Source: Pirellulaceae bacterium
Lineage (GTDB): Bacteria; Planctomycetota; Planctomycetia; Pirellulales; Pirellulaceae
Assembly: GCA_026989685.1 (NCBI GenBank)
Contig: JALSIV010000002.1
Span: 1-35,753 of the forward strand
Reading direction: 5' to 3'
DNA: 35,753 nucleotides
Shown: positions 1 through 7,950 of the stretch, piece by piece
How the letters are laid out: the number at the start of each line of letters is the position of its first letter
Position numbering within the stretch: the first letter of the stretch is position 1
Made by a program: the position numbers and the translations under genes
The notes under the pieces: model-generated
The model's database searches: none
Seen by the model: the letters and a program-made list of their open reading frames with translations, nothing else
Told to the model about the DNA's origin: nothing

Positions 1-104
1 GTGAGGTGTGAGGTGTGAGGTGTGAGGTGTGAGGTGTGAGGTGTGAGGTGTGAGGTGTGAGGTGTGAGGTGTGAGGTGTGAGGTGTGAGGTGTGAGGTGT
101 GAGG
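1..104. repeat. Heptanucleotide tandem array (GTGAGGT)n
   Basis: The first 104 bases are a perfect tandem array of GTGAGGT, 14 full units plus a partial one, and it may continue beyond the window edge. The array cannot encode a protein because TGA occurs in every frame within three units. It runs directly into the R2 tail (105-184), and the other R2 copies begin with shorter degenerate heptads of the same G-K-G-A-G-G-Y pattern. I therefore read it as the variable-number part of that element. Unit perfection suggests recent expansion. Confidence 0.95.
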
Positions 105-184
105 AGACGCGATGGCGGCGGGAGACGGCAGCGCCGGCAACCTGCGCGCACGGCACGTAGATGTTACGAAATAAGACTCTATAA
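105..184 (+). repeat. Dispersed repeat R2, copy a (conserved tail)
   Basis: This stretch aligns with 17850-17919 and 20263-20320. Shared blocks are a GCAAC core, an alternating GCGCGC-rich segment, a GTAGAYG segment and, in copies a and b, GTTACGAA followed by CAAGACTCT or TAAGACTCT. It lies between the heptad array and nadA, oriented with the gene. Its 3' end merges into a TATAAT box, so it may carry the promoter of nadA. Function is unknown. Confidence 0.6.
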
Positions 185-185
185 T
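180..185 (+). promoter_or_regulatory. Candidate -10 box upstream of nadA
   Basis: A perfect TATAAT lies about 50 bases before the chosen nadA start, at the 3' edge of repeat R2 copy a. No good TTGACA-like -35 box is seen at 16-18 bases upstream, so the call rests on the -10 box and its position. Confidence 0.3.
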
Positions 186-234
186 GGAAACCAAAGGGCC
201 GGCCCTATCCCTTGCCTTCCGGCGGAGAAGCCCC

Positions 235-1374
235 ATGTCGACGCTCGATACTCCCACTGCCACACTCCCCTTCGAACCGTACCGCGAGCTGGATTCGGCG
301 GAACTCACCGAGCGGATTCAGGCAGTGCGGTCTCAAATGGGAAAAGAGTTGCTCATCCTGGGGCACCACTACCAACAGGATGAAGTGATTGCGTTGGCGG
401 ATCTGCGAGGAGACAGCTACCAGCTCAGCAAGTTGGCGGCTCAAAGTCGCGATTGTCGCTATATCGTGTTCTGCGGCGTCCACTTCATGGCCGAAACGGC
501 CGACATCGTGGCCAATCGGCCGGAAGTGCTGGCCGGCCGCGACGGCTGGCGCGTCCCCGTGGTGTTGCCCGACCTGGCAGCCGGTTGCTCGATGGCCGAC
601 ATGGCGGAGATCGAGCAAGTGGAGAATTGCTGGGACGAACTGTCGGAAGTGATCGACATGGACCGAGTCGTCCCGGTGACCTACATCAACTCGGCCGCCT
701 CGTTGAAGGCCTTCTGTGGTCGCCACGGGGGCATTGTGTGCACCTCCAGCAACGCTCGAGCCGTCTTGGAGTGGGCCTTCGAGCGTGGAGACCGAGTCTT
801 CTTCTTCCCCGATCAGCACTTGGGCCGCAATACCTCGATGGGGATGGGGATCGCGCTCGAGCAGATGCCGGTATGGGACCCGTTTGCCGACGAGTTGGGC
901 GGCAACAGCGAAGAGGACATTCGCGGTAGCAAGGTCATCTTGTGGAAGGGGTGGTGCAGTGTTCACCAGATGTTCCGCCCCGAACACGTCGAGATGTTCC
1001 GCCGGCGCGACCCGGAGATTCGTATCCTGGTCCATCCGGAGTGCCCGCGGGAAGTGTTCGAGCTGGCCGACGAGTTCGGATCGACGAACAAGATCATTCA
1101 GACCATCCAGCAGGCTCCCGCCGGAAGCCGCTGGGCGATCGGCACCGAGTTGCACCTGGTCAACCGACTCAAGCAAGAGCATCCCGACAAGGAGATTCAC
1201 TTCCTCTCGCCGGTGGTCTGCATGTGCGCGACGATGTACCGAATCGACTTGCCGCACCTGTGCTGGAGTCTGGAAAACCTGGCGGCAGGCACTCCCGTCA
1301 ATGTCATCGAAGTCGATGACGAGACGGCCAAATGGGCACGGATTGCCATCGAACGGATGCTCGATATCGGGTAG
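235..1374 (+). CDS. nadA: Quinolinate synthase NadA
   Basis: NadA condenses iminoaspartate with dihydroxyacetone phosphate to form quinolinate, the second step of de novo NAD synthesis, using a [4Fe-4S] cluster in the cytoplasm. From the ATG at 235 the protein has 379 residues. An in-frame ATG at 184 would add 17 residues that look unlike the family, and GGAGAAG sits just before 235. Family motifs seen are LGHHYQQDEV (42-51), GCSMADM (117-123), TYINSAASLKAFCG (149-162), VCTSSNA (168-174), FPDQHLGRNT (191-200), HPECP (267-271) and IGTE (302-305). Probable cluster ligands are Cys80, Cys169 and Cys270 by analogy with the three-Cys pattern of the family. It is longer than typical NadA proteins of 300-350 residues, with an insertion around 210-245. 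No nadB or nadC is visible nearby. Confidence 0.95.
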   Translation: MSTLDTPTATLPFEPYRELDSAELTERIQAVRSQMGKELLILGHHYQQDEVIALADLRGDSYQLSKLAAQSRDCRYIVFCGVHFMAETADIVANRPEVLAGRDGWRVPVVLPDLAAGCSMADMAEIEQVENCWDELSEVIDMDRVVPVTYINSAASLKAFCGRHGGIVCTSSNARAVLEWAFERGDRVFFFPDQHLGRNTSMGMGIALEQMPVWDPFADELGGNSEEDIRGSKVILWKGWCSVHQMFRPEHVEMFRRRDPEIRILVHPECPREVFELADEFGSTNKIIQTIQQAPAGSRWAIGTELHLVNRLKQEHPDKEIHFLSPVVCMCATMYRIDLPHLCWSLENLAAGTPVNVIEVDDETAKWARIAIERMLDIG

Positions 1375-1405
1375 CCGAGATTCCGTTGGCTATGGACAGA
1401 CGCGA

Positions 1406-2206
1406 CTAACCTTGCCCGTCGACTCGGCGGCAATAGGCGACGATCCCTTCCACGTCGGTCGGCAGTTCTTCCTTGCCGGCCGCTCCCGATTCGGCCGCCG
1501 CCGGCGCCTCGGGAGATTCTTCGGACTCTTGGCTGCTGGTCGCTTCGGCAGGCGCGGGTTCTTTCGCGGTGGTCGTCGCACTACCGCCCTGTTTCTCGGC
1601 GCGAGCCGCCGCCAGGATTTCCTCGACCGACATCTTCGACGGATCCATCCGTTTGGGAGTCGACGGTTCGGCCGGTTTTGCCTCGGCGGCCGGCTGGGGG
1701 GCCGCCGGCTCGGCCGGCGCCGCCGCTTTCTGGCCTCGCGCGGCCGCCAAGATTTCCTCGACCGACATGCCGGCTCCGCCGGGTGGCACTTTGGCCGCGG
1801 GTTTTTCGGCCGCCGGCTTGGCCTCGGCCGCCGGCTTGGCCTCGGCCTTCTGGCCTCGCGCGGCCGCCAGGATGTCTTCCACCGACATGCCAGCACCACC
1901 CGGTGCGGGCTTGGCTGGCGGTTTGGGTTTGGCCTTGGCGGCGGGTTTGGCTTTGGCCGCCGGCTTGGCCTTCGGCTCCGGCTTGGGGAGCGGTTCATCG
2001 ATTACTTTAAGAAAAGCCGGGTCGATATCGTACCAGCCGATATTGTTGTTGCCGTCGAATTGGACCAGCGCCCGGCCGTTCATATTGACCGTTTTGACGG
2101 TTCCCGTGAGTCCGCGGAAGCGGACCAGTTCGGGGCGCGATTCGTCCACGATGACGTATTGGTCGGTGAATTCGCGTTTCAGCTTTTCGATCTGCTCAAA
2201 TGTCAT
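1406..2206 (-). CDS. Ala/Pro-rich protein with SH3-like N-terminus and repeated MSVEEILAAAR motifs
   Basis: This 266-residue protein is not one whose function I recognise. Residues 1-70 look like a compact beta-rich (SH3/KOW-like) domain, with segments such as RFRGLTGTVKTV and ALVQFDG. The rest is a low-complexity linker of A, P, K and E carrying short near-identical motifs at 107-118 (MSVEDILAAARG), 147-158 (MSVEEILAAARG) and 192-203 (MSVEEILAAARA). A degenerate fourth copy is the C-terminal DVEGIVAYCRR at 251-261. Each motif could form a short amphipathic helix, so several copies on a flexible tether suggest multivalent binding to a partner; this is inference. The gene converges on nadA with 31 bases between stops. 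The 286 bases between its start and the next gene hold nothing I can name. Confidence 0.8.
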   Translation of the reverse strand: MTFEQIEKLKREFTDQYVIVDESRPELVRFRGLTGTVKTVNMNGRALVQFDGNNNIGWYDIDPAFLKVIDEPLPKPEPKAKPAAKAKPAAKAKPKPPAKPAPGGAGMSVEDILAAARGQKAEAKPAAEAKPAAEKPAAKVPPGGAGMSVEEILAAARGQKAAAPAEPAAPQPAAEAKPAEPSTPKRMDPSKMSVEEILAAARAEKQGGSATTTAKEPAPAEATSSQESEESPEAPAAAESGAAGKEELPTDVEGIVAYCRRVDGQG

Positions 2207-2492
2207 TGCCGATTTGTCTCGCCTGGCCGTCCCGACGAACCGGGAAGTGGATGATCTGGGAGCTCGCCGCGCGCACCACCAGCGGCGAGAGGGCTATTTT
2301 CAAGCGCCGCGACGTGTTCGGCAAGGGGCCTGCCGTGGGGGAGGGAGAATCCGGCGTCTAGCCAAGGCTGATGGGAGCGGATAACGTGTTACCGTCTTGA
2401 GGTTTTTCGCGAAACCACCGGACGGCGCGAGTCGCCGCCCGCTGGGAGATTTCCACGGACCGACCCTCTGGAAACCTGGATGGACGCCTGCC

Positions 2493-3920
2493 ATGGACCA
2501 CCGCCCACTCTTTCTGAACGGACAATGGACTTCGCCCGGCCCGGCATTGACGGTCACCAATCCGGCCACCGGCGAGACGATCGGCTCGGTGGCCACGATC
2601 GACGCGGCCGGCGTCCGCCGGGCCATCGACGACGCCGCAGCGGCCTGGCCCGCCTGGCGGCACCTGACGGGACTTGAGCGGAGTCGCTATCTGACTCGCA
2701 TCGCCGACGCCGTGGAGGCTCGAGCCGACGAGATGGCCCGGATGATCACCCTGGAAAACGGAAAACCGTTGCCTCAAGCCAAGGGCGAAATGGCGATGAC
2801 GGTCGACCATTTCCGCTGGTTCGCCGAAGAAGCCCGCCGGATCTACGGTCGCGTGGTTCCTCATCAGATGCCGGGGAAGCGCCACATGGTGTTTCAGCAC
2901 CCGGTGGGAGTGGTGGGCGCCATCGCTCCCTGGAATTTCCCGGTCGTCCTGGCGGCTCGCAAGATCGCGCCGGCCTTGGCCGCCGGCTGTCCGGTGATTC
3001 TCAAGCCGGCCAGCGCTACGCCGCTGAGCAGTGTCCTGCTGGCCGAGGCGATCGAAGCGGCCGAGTTGCCTGCCGGCGTGTTTCAATTGGTGGTGGGAGA
3101 TGCGGCTTCCATTGCCGAGACGTTTTTTCAACATCCCGACTGCCGCAAAGTGACCTTCACCGGATCGACGGAAGTCGGCCGGCTGCTGATCCGTCAGGCG
3201 GCCGATCATGTCACGCGGTTGTCACTCGAGTTGGGCGGACATGCTCCGCTGCTGGTGTTCGCCGACGCCGAGATGGATGCGGCGGTGGAAGGAGCCATCA
3301 TCGCCAAGTTCCGCAACACGGGCCAATCGTGCATCGCCGCCAACCGTGTCTATGTGGAGCAATCGATCTACGACGAGTTCGTAGAGCGGCTGGTCGAGCG
3401 AGCTGGAGCACTCACGATCGGCCCGGGAACCGAAGAAGGAGTCGATATCGGACCGCTGATCGACGAGCGAGCTTTGCAACATGCACTTGACCAGATCGAA
3501 GATGCGCGGAACCGAGGCGCGAAGATTCGTTGCGGCGGACGCCGCTGGGACGGGGCGCCGGGAACGTTTCTCGAGCCGACGGTGATCACCGATCTGCCCG
3601 AACAAGCCTCGTGCTTGCACTTCGAGACCTTCGCTCCGGTGGCTCCGGTGATCCCGTTCGCCGATGAGGCCGAGGGAGTGGCTCGAGCCAACGACACGCC
3701 CTATGGCCTGGCCGCTTACGTGTTCACGCGCGATTTGGCTCGAGCCTGGAGGCTGGCCGAGGAACTCGAGGCGGGGACCATCGGCATCAACGACGCGACG
3801 CCCGCCACCAGCCAATGCCCCTTCGGTGGAATGAAAGAGAGCGGGCTGGGGCGCGAGTTGGGAAGCGAGGGCATTTTCGCCTACCTGGAACCGAAGCACA
3901 TCTCTCTGGGCGGCATGTAA
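2493..3920 (+). CDS. NAD(P)-dependent aldehyde dehydrogenase, succinate-semialdehyde dehydrogenase-like
   Basis: This is a 475-residue aldehyde dehydrogenase of the superfamily that oxidises aldehydes to acids with NAD(P). Seen are the NAD-fold motif APWNFPVVL, the KPASATPLSS segment, FTGSTEVGR, the general base Glu246 in LELGGH, and the nucleophile Cys280 in GQSCIAANR. The C-terminal CPFGGMKESGLGRELGSEG block is most like the GabD/succinate-semialdehyde branch. The substrate cannot be fixed from sequence alone. The ATG at 2493 is preferred to a TTG at 2397 because it gives the usual family length and starts with the typical 'LFLNGQW' strand; the ribosome-binding site is weak. The aldolase gene follows 55 bases downstream on the same strand. 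Confidence 0.9.
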   Translation: MDHRPLFLNGQWTSPGPALTVTNPATGETIGSVATIDAAGVRRAIDDAAAAWPAWRHLTGLERSRYLTRIADAVEARADEMARMITLENGKPLPQAKGEMAMTVDHFRWFAEEARRIYGRVVPHQMPGKRHMVFQHPVGVVGAIAPWNFPVVLAARKIAPALAAGCPVILKPASATPLSSVLLAEAIEAAELPAGVFQLVVGDAASIAETFFQHPDCRKVTFTGSTEVGRLLIRQAADHVTRLSLELGGHAPLLVFADAEMDAAVEGAIIAKFRNTGQSCIAANRVYVEQSIYDEFVERLVERAGALTIGPGTEEGVDIGPLIDERALQHALDQIEDARNRGAKIRCGGRRWDGAPGTFLEPTVITDLPEQASCLHFETFAPVAPVIPFADEAEGVARANDTPYGLAAYVFTRDLARAWRLAEELEAGTIGINDATPATSQCPFGGMKESGLGRELGSEGIFAYLEPKHISLGGM

Positions 3921-3975
3921 CCAAGCCGTTTGGAGGGGTGACCGACTGCACTACACGATTCGTGGGAACTGTGCC

Positions 3976-4635
3976 ATGCAACTTTTTTTGGACAGCGCCA
4001 AGGTCGATGAGATTCGCCATGCTCTGGAGATGTGGGACGTCGACGGCGTCACCACCAATCCCCGGCACGTGCAGGCCGCCGGCAAGCCGTTCCGGCAGAC
4101 GATCGAGGAGATCGCCGAGCTGTTCGCGGGGACCGGCAAGCCGGTGAGTGTCGAGGTGGATCCTCATCTGACCGATTGGAAGCAGATGGTCGAGCAAGGG
4201 CGGGAGTTGGCCGCCATCTCGGACAACTTCGTGATCAAGATCGGTGCCGGAGAGGCCGGGTTCCGCGCCATTCGGGAACTCAGCAGCCAAGGGGTGCGTT
4301 GCAACGCCACGCTGATCTTTTCGGTGACACAAGCGTGGCACGCGGCACGAGCGGGGGCGGCCTACGTCAGTCCGTTCCTCGGTTGGCGAGAGCAGCATGG
4401 CGACTCGGCCGCCGAACTGATCAGCGAAGTGCGTCTGATGCTCGACGCCTACGACTACCCGGCGAAGATCATCGCCGCGGCGATCCGCAACAGCCGGCAG
4501 ATCGGGGAAGCCGCGCTGGCGGGAGCCGACGCCGTGACGGCTGGCATGGCCGTTTATCTCGATAGTTTCCGCAGTCCTTACACCAACATGGGCGAGCGCA
4601 TCTTTCAAAACGCCTGGGACCAGACGCCTCAGTGA
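3976..4635 (+). CDS. Transaldolase-family protein (fructose-6-phosphate aldolase/TalC-like)
   Basis: At 219 residues this has the size of the small transaldolases (TalC/FSA group), single TIM barrels that make or split ketose phosphates through a Schiff base. It begins with the typical MQLFLDSAKVDEI strand, followed by GVTTNP at 24-29. The Schiff-base lysine is Lys88 in FVIKIGAG. CNATLIFSVTQA, AYVSPFLGW and AGADAVTAG are further family segments. Whether it acts as transaldolase or as fructose-6-phosphate aldolase cannot be decided here. It follows the aldehyde dehydrogenase by 55 bases, possibly in the same transcript. Confidence 0.88.
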   Translation: MQLFLDSAKVDEIRHALEMWDVDGVTTNPRHVQAAGKPFRQTIEEIAELFAGTGKPVSVEVDPHLTDWKQMVEQGRELAAISDNFVIKIGAGEAGFRAIRELSSQGVRCNATLIFSVTQAWHAARAGAAYVSPFLGWREQHGDSAAELISEVRLMLDAYDYPAKIIAAAIRNSRQIGEAALAGADAVTAGMAVYLDSFRSPYTNMGERIFQNAWDQTPQ

Positions 4636-4665
4636 TTCAGTGCCCTACCGATGCGGTGTGTACGG

Positions 4666-4713
4666 GTGACGCCTGTTCGCCGGTGCGACTTGCCGCATGA
4701 CATTTTGTGACAG
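4666..4713 (-). repeat. Dispersed repeat R1, copy E (degenerate)
   Basis: The stretch ending ACTTGCCGCATGACATTTT followed by GTGACAGCG matches the end of R1 copy C at 19560-19590 (GCTTGCAGCATGGAGTTTT then GTGACAGCC). Only this half is clearly recognisable; the left boundary is approximate. It lies between the aldolase and threonine synthase genes and runs opposite to both. Confidence 0.45.
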
Positions 4714-4725
4714 CGATTTGGCAGC

Positions 4726-5949
4726 ATGAATGAACAACCCACGTTTGTAACTCATTTGGAATGCGGCCTGCATGGCGACCGCTACGAGGCCGACACGATT
4801 CAGGGACTGTCTCGGGCCGGCAAACCGCTGCTGGTGCGCTATGACCTGGAGGCTCTCGGCCGCTCGGTGACGCGCGAAGCTCTGGCCTCGCGGCCGGCGG
4901 ACTTGTGGCGTTACCGCGAATTCCTGCCGGTGCGGCGCAGCGAGAATGTGGTGAGTCTCGGAGAAGTGCATACGCCGCTGATTCGTTTGGCCAAGTTGCA
5001 GCCGGGAAAGGGCGAGCTTTTGGTGAAGGATGAAGGGCGGCTTCCCACCGGTTCGTTCAAGGCTCGCGGACTTTGCATGGCCGTGTCGATGGCTCGAGAA
5101 CTGGGGATTACCCGCGTCGCCATGCCGACCAATGGGAACGCCGGCGCGGCACTGGCCGCGTATGCGACTCGAGCCGGGATCGAGAGTTATGTCTTTTGCC
5201 CTGACGATACACCGGAAATCAACGTGCGCGAAATCGCGGCGCAAGGGGCGAAGGTGTGGCGGGTCAACGGTTTGATTCATGACTGCGGGCGCATCGTGGG
5301 CGAAGGCAAACAGGCGATGGGCTGGTTCGACTTCTCGACGCTGAAAGAACCCTACCGGATCGAAGGCAAGAAGACGATGGGGTTGGAACTGGCCGACCAG
5401 CTCGGCTGGAACGTCCCCGACGTGATCTTCTATCCGACCGGCGGCGGCACGGGGCTGATCGGCATGTGGAAAGCGTTTCAAGAGTTGCAGGCGATCGGCT
5501 GGTTGGGTGACAAGCTGCCTCGGATGGTGGCTGTTCAGGCGGCCGGCTGCGCACCGATCGTGAAAGCCTTCGAGGAAGGGGCGGAACACGCGGAGCTCTG
5601 GCAAGACGCCCACACCGTGGCATCCGGTATCCGGGTTCCCGTGGCCATCGGGGATTTCTTGATCTTGCGAGCCGTCCGGGAGAGCCACGGTTTCGCCACG
5701 GCCGTCGATGATGACGCCATTTTGCAAGCGCGCGACGAAGTCGCTCGGCAAGAAGGTCTGTTGCTTTGCCCCGAAGGCGCCGCTACCTACGCGGCCTATC
5801 GCCAAGAACTGGCAGCGGGACGCGTGTCTCCCGAAGAGACTGCCGTGCTGTTCAATTGCGCGACCGGCCTGAAGTATCCTCTGCCCGAAGTCCATCGCAC
5901 GTTGGACTGCAGGCGACCGATCGACTACGAGGCACTGGCTCATGAGTGA
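4726..5949 (+). CDS. thrC: Threonine synthase
   Basis: This 407-residue PLP enzyme converts O-phosphohomoserine to threonine. Lys112 in LPTGSFKARG is the Schiff-base lysine. MPTNGNAGAALAAYA and YPTGGGTGLIGMW are the substrate- and phosphate-binding loops of fold-type II PLP enzymes. The N-terminal segment with paired Cys and Gly residues (LECGLHGDRY) is typical of this threonine synthase group, as is the closing CATGLKYPLP. The ATG at 4726 follows a degenerate R1 repeat. The stop overlaps the next gene's start by 8 bases (ATGAGTGA), indicating translational coupling with the oxidoreductase. A threonine dehydratase-like or cysteate synthase-like activity is a less likely alternative. Confidence 0.88.
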   Translation: MNEQPTFVTHLECGLHGDRYEADTIQGLSRAGKPLLVRYDLEALGRSVTREALASRPADLWRYREFLPVRRSENVVSLGEVHTPLIRLAKLQPGKGELLVKDEGRLPTGSFKARGLCMAVSMARELGITRVAMPTNGNAGAALAAYATRAGIESYVFCPDDTPEINVREIAAQGAKVWRVNGLIHDCGRIVGEGKQAMGWFDFSTLKEPYRIEGKKTMGLELADQLGWNVPDVIFYPTGGGTGLIGMWKAFQELQAIGWLGDKLPRMVAVQAAGCAPIVKAFEEGAEHAELWQDAHTVASGIRVPVAIGDFLILRAVRESHGFATAVDDDAILQARDEVARQEGLLLCPEGAATYAAYRQELAAGRVSPEETAVLFNCATGLKYPLPEVHRTLDCRRPIDYEALAHE

Positions 5950-7000
5950 TTCGGCGACACCTCTTCGCGTGGGACTGTTGGGAGCGGGGTGGTTCGGCCG
6001 CGAAGCCCACCTGCGCAACCTCCTGTCGATTTCCGGTGTCGAAGTGGTGGCGGCCAGCAGTCGCAGCCAGTCGAGTCTCGAGGCGGCGAGGGCCATTGCC
6101 GGTGGATCGCTGCGGACATTTCACGACTGGGAAAAAGTGCTTGAGCTCGAACTCGATGCCGTCATCGTAGCCCTGACCAACGATCAGCATTGCCGGGCCA
6201 CGATGGAGGCGCTGTCGCGGGACATGCACGTATTGTGCGAAAAACCGTTGGCGCTGACGCTGGCCGATTGCGATCGGATGATCGCGCTGGCCGATGAGCG
6301 GCAGCGGGTTTTGCAGGTCGGTCACGAGATGCGATTTCAGAGTCTCTACCGGCACATGAAGCAAATGATCGAGCGGGGAGACGTCGGTACGCTGCGGCTG
6401 ATGTGGTGCCGCGAATACCGAGGGCCCATGCGGCCGGGCTGGCGTTCGAGTGAAAAGCTGACCGGCGGCACCTTGCTGGAGAAGAACTCGCACCATTTCG
6501 ATTTGTTTTGTTGGTTCCTTGGGCCTGGGCCCAAGCGAGTGTTGGCGACGGGCGGCCGCGACGTGCTGCTGGACCGCGAAGTGCTCGATAACGTTCAAGT
6601 GCTGATCGAGTTCGAAGGGGGGCGGCGCGCCATGCTGGAGCTATGTTTGTTCGCGCCTTACGGGGGAGACACCGAAATCGGCGTCGTCGGAGACGGCGGG
6701 CGGATCGACAGTTGGAACCAGGCTCAGCGGCTGGTGCATCACCGGTTCGATCTGCCCGAGCGGATGGAGTTGGCGACGGCCGATTCGGCCGAGGAGGCCG
6801 GTTTCCGGGATGCCTCGGGGCGGATCGATCGCGGAATCCTGGCGGAGCTGAAGCACTTCGTCGATTGTTGTCGCAACGGCTCGACTCCGCTGACCGATGC
6901 TCGGTCGGCTCGACTCAGCGTGGCCCTGGGCCTGGCGGCTCAAGAGTCGATCCGGAGGCAAGAAGGAGTGTGGCTGGAAGAATTATCAGCCTGCGGATAG
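5942..7000 (+). CDS. Gfo/Idh/MocA-family NAD(P)-dependent oxidoreductase
   Basis: The 352-residue protein starts with a Rossmann motif, GLLGAGWFGREAH (residues 11-23), and has the family's CEKPLALT signature at 99-106, where Lys101 is the usual catalytic lysine. The C-terminal half shows the mixed alpha/beta substrate domain, with GGTLLEKNSHHFDLF containing the conserved His pair. Members oxidise or reduce sugars, inositols and related alcohols; the substrate is not evident. It is translationally coupled to thrC, although no pathway link between them is known to me. Planctomycete genomes carry many paralogues of this family. Confidence 0.9.
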   Translation: MSDSATPLRVGLLGAGWFGREAHLRNLLSISGVEVVAASSRSQSSLEAARAIAGGSLRTFHDWEKVLELELDAVIVALTNDQHCRATMEALSRDMHVLCEKPLALTLADCDRMIALADERQRVLQVGHEMRFQSLYRHMKQMIERGDVGTLRLMWCREYRGPMRPGWRSSEKLTGGTLLEKNSHHFDLFCWFLGPGPKRVLATGGRDVLLDREVLDNVQVLIEFEGGRRAMLELCLFAPYGGDTEIGVVGDGGRIDSWNQAQRLVHHRFDLPERMELATADSAEEAGFRDASGRIDRGILAELKHFVDCCRNGSTPLTDARSARLSVALGLAAQESIRRQEGVWLEELSACG

Positions 7001-7036
7001 ACCGGCTTCTTGGGCCGTGCCGGGTCATTGCCGCCG

Positions 7037-7267
7037 TTAGGAACTGTCCGAAAATAAATTACCCGGGGTTCTCGGAAAAGACTGCGCCAGGAAATGCACG
7101 GCGCATCGGTGGAAGCGTCCACATCATCCCGCTTGCCGCAACGCGGCAACAGAGCGAAACCCAAGGTCACCTTCTCTCGAACTGGTCCGCACGGAGCCGC
7201 TAGCGGGACGACCGGAGTTCACGTCTCACTATTTCACTTCGGCAACTTATTTCCGGACGGTTCCTAA
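7037..7267. mobile_element. MITE-like element with 24-bp terminal inverted repeats
   Basis: The left end (7037-7060) begins TTAGGAACTGTCCG and the right end (7244-7267) is its inverted partner, with 21 of 24 positions matching. The 231-bp interior has no credible gene. If the ends are taken as GGAAC...GTTCC, each is flanked by TA, which is the target-duplication pattern of IS630/Tc1-mariner-type transposition. That family assignment is inference. The right end contains the stop codon (TAG, minus strand, 7264-7266) of the adjacent methyltransferase, so insertion probably reset its C-terminus. Confidence 0.65.
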
Positions 7268-7950
7268 TCCTTTTTCCCCAGTACGATTTCGACCGGGACC
7301 CACATGTGATCGAGTTGGGCCTGCACGATTTGGAACCCCACCGATTCCATGGCCCGCCGGACGTAGATCGGCCGGCAATCGAGCAGGTTGGGAAAGTGGC
7401 GGTGGGTCCACTCGAACGCTTTGACCATCCAGTCGCGTTTCCCTTCCCGCGACAGCGACACCACGACCAGCCTCCCGCCACCTTTCAGCACGCGCCGACA
7501 TTCGCTCAGGACTTGTGGAATCTCGTCGGTATGGAAGAGTTCGAGCGTGAAGCTGGTGAAGATGCCGTCCACGAACGAATCGGGATAGGGAAGGTGGGCG
7601 GCATCGCCGACAACCAGTTGGACGCGGTCGGCGACTCCGGCTCGTTCGATCGACTGAGCTGCCAGTTGGGCCATCTTGGGTGAGAGATCGATACCGAACA
7701 CACGTCCCTCGGGCCCTACCGCCTCCGCCAGTTCAACCAACGTATGTCCGGTGGCGTAACCGATTTCCAGATGGCGCTCACCGGGTTGCGGCGCAAGTAG
7801 TTTCAAGCCTTTTTCTCGCATCGGCTGTTCGCTGCGATCGGCCAGCAAATCGTAGACTCGAGCGATCTTGTCGTAGTAGGCCTGCTGCTCTTGTTTACTC
7901 TGCAACACCGGCAAGATGCCGTCCCACGGCTGTTTGGACTGGGAACTCAT
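7264..7950 (-). CDS. Class I SAM-dependent methyltransferase (UbiE-like)
   Basis: The 228-residue protein has SAM-binding motif I as HLEIGYATGHT (60-70), motif II acidic IDLS, then VGDAAHLPYPDSFVD and a VLKGGGRLVVVSL strand, as in UbiE/menaquinone-type methyltransferases. The substrate is unknown. It starts inside the purN stop codon (4-base ATGA overlap), so it is translationally coupled to purN. Its last codons read GKKD and its TAG stop lies within the right terminal repeat of the MITE-like element, so the native C-terminus may have differed. Confidence 0.85.
   Translation of the reverse strand: MSSQSKQPWDGILPVLQSKQEQQAYYDKIARVYDLLADRSEQPMREKGLKLLAPQPGERHLEIGYATGHTLVELAEAVGPEGRVFGIDLSPKMAQLAAQSIERAGVADRVQLVVGDAAHLPYPDSFVDGIFTSFTLELFHTDEIPQVLSECRRVLKGGGRLVVVSLSREGKRDWMVKAFEWTHRHFPNLLDCRPIYVRRAMESVGFQIVQAQLDHMWVPVEIVLGKKD

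Noticed and set aside
1-104. Possible CRISPR array
   Set aside because: The repeat unit is 7 bp with no spacers, so it is a simple tandem repeat.
205-1257. 350-residue minus-strand open frame over nadA
   Set aside because: Antisense to nadA, with His/Arg/Gln-rich shadow composition.
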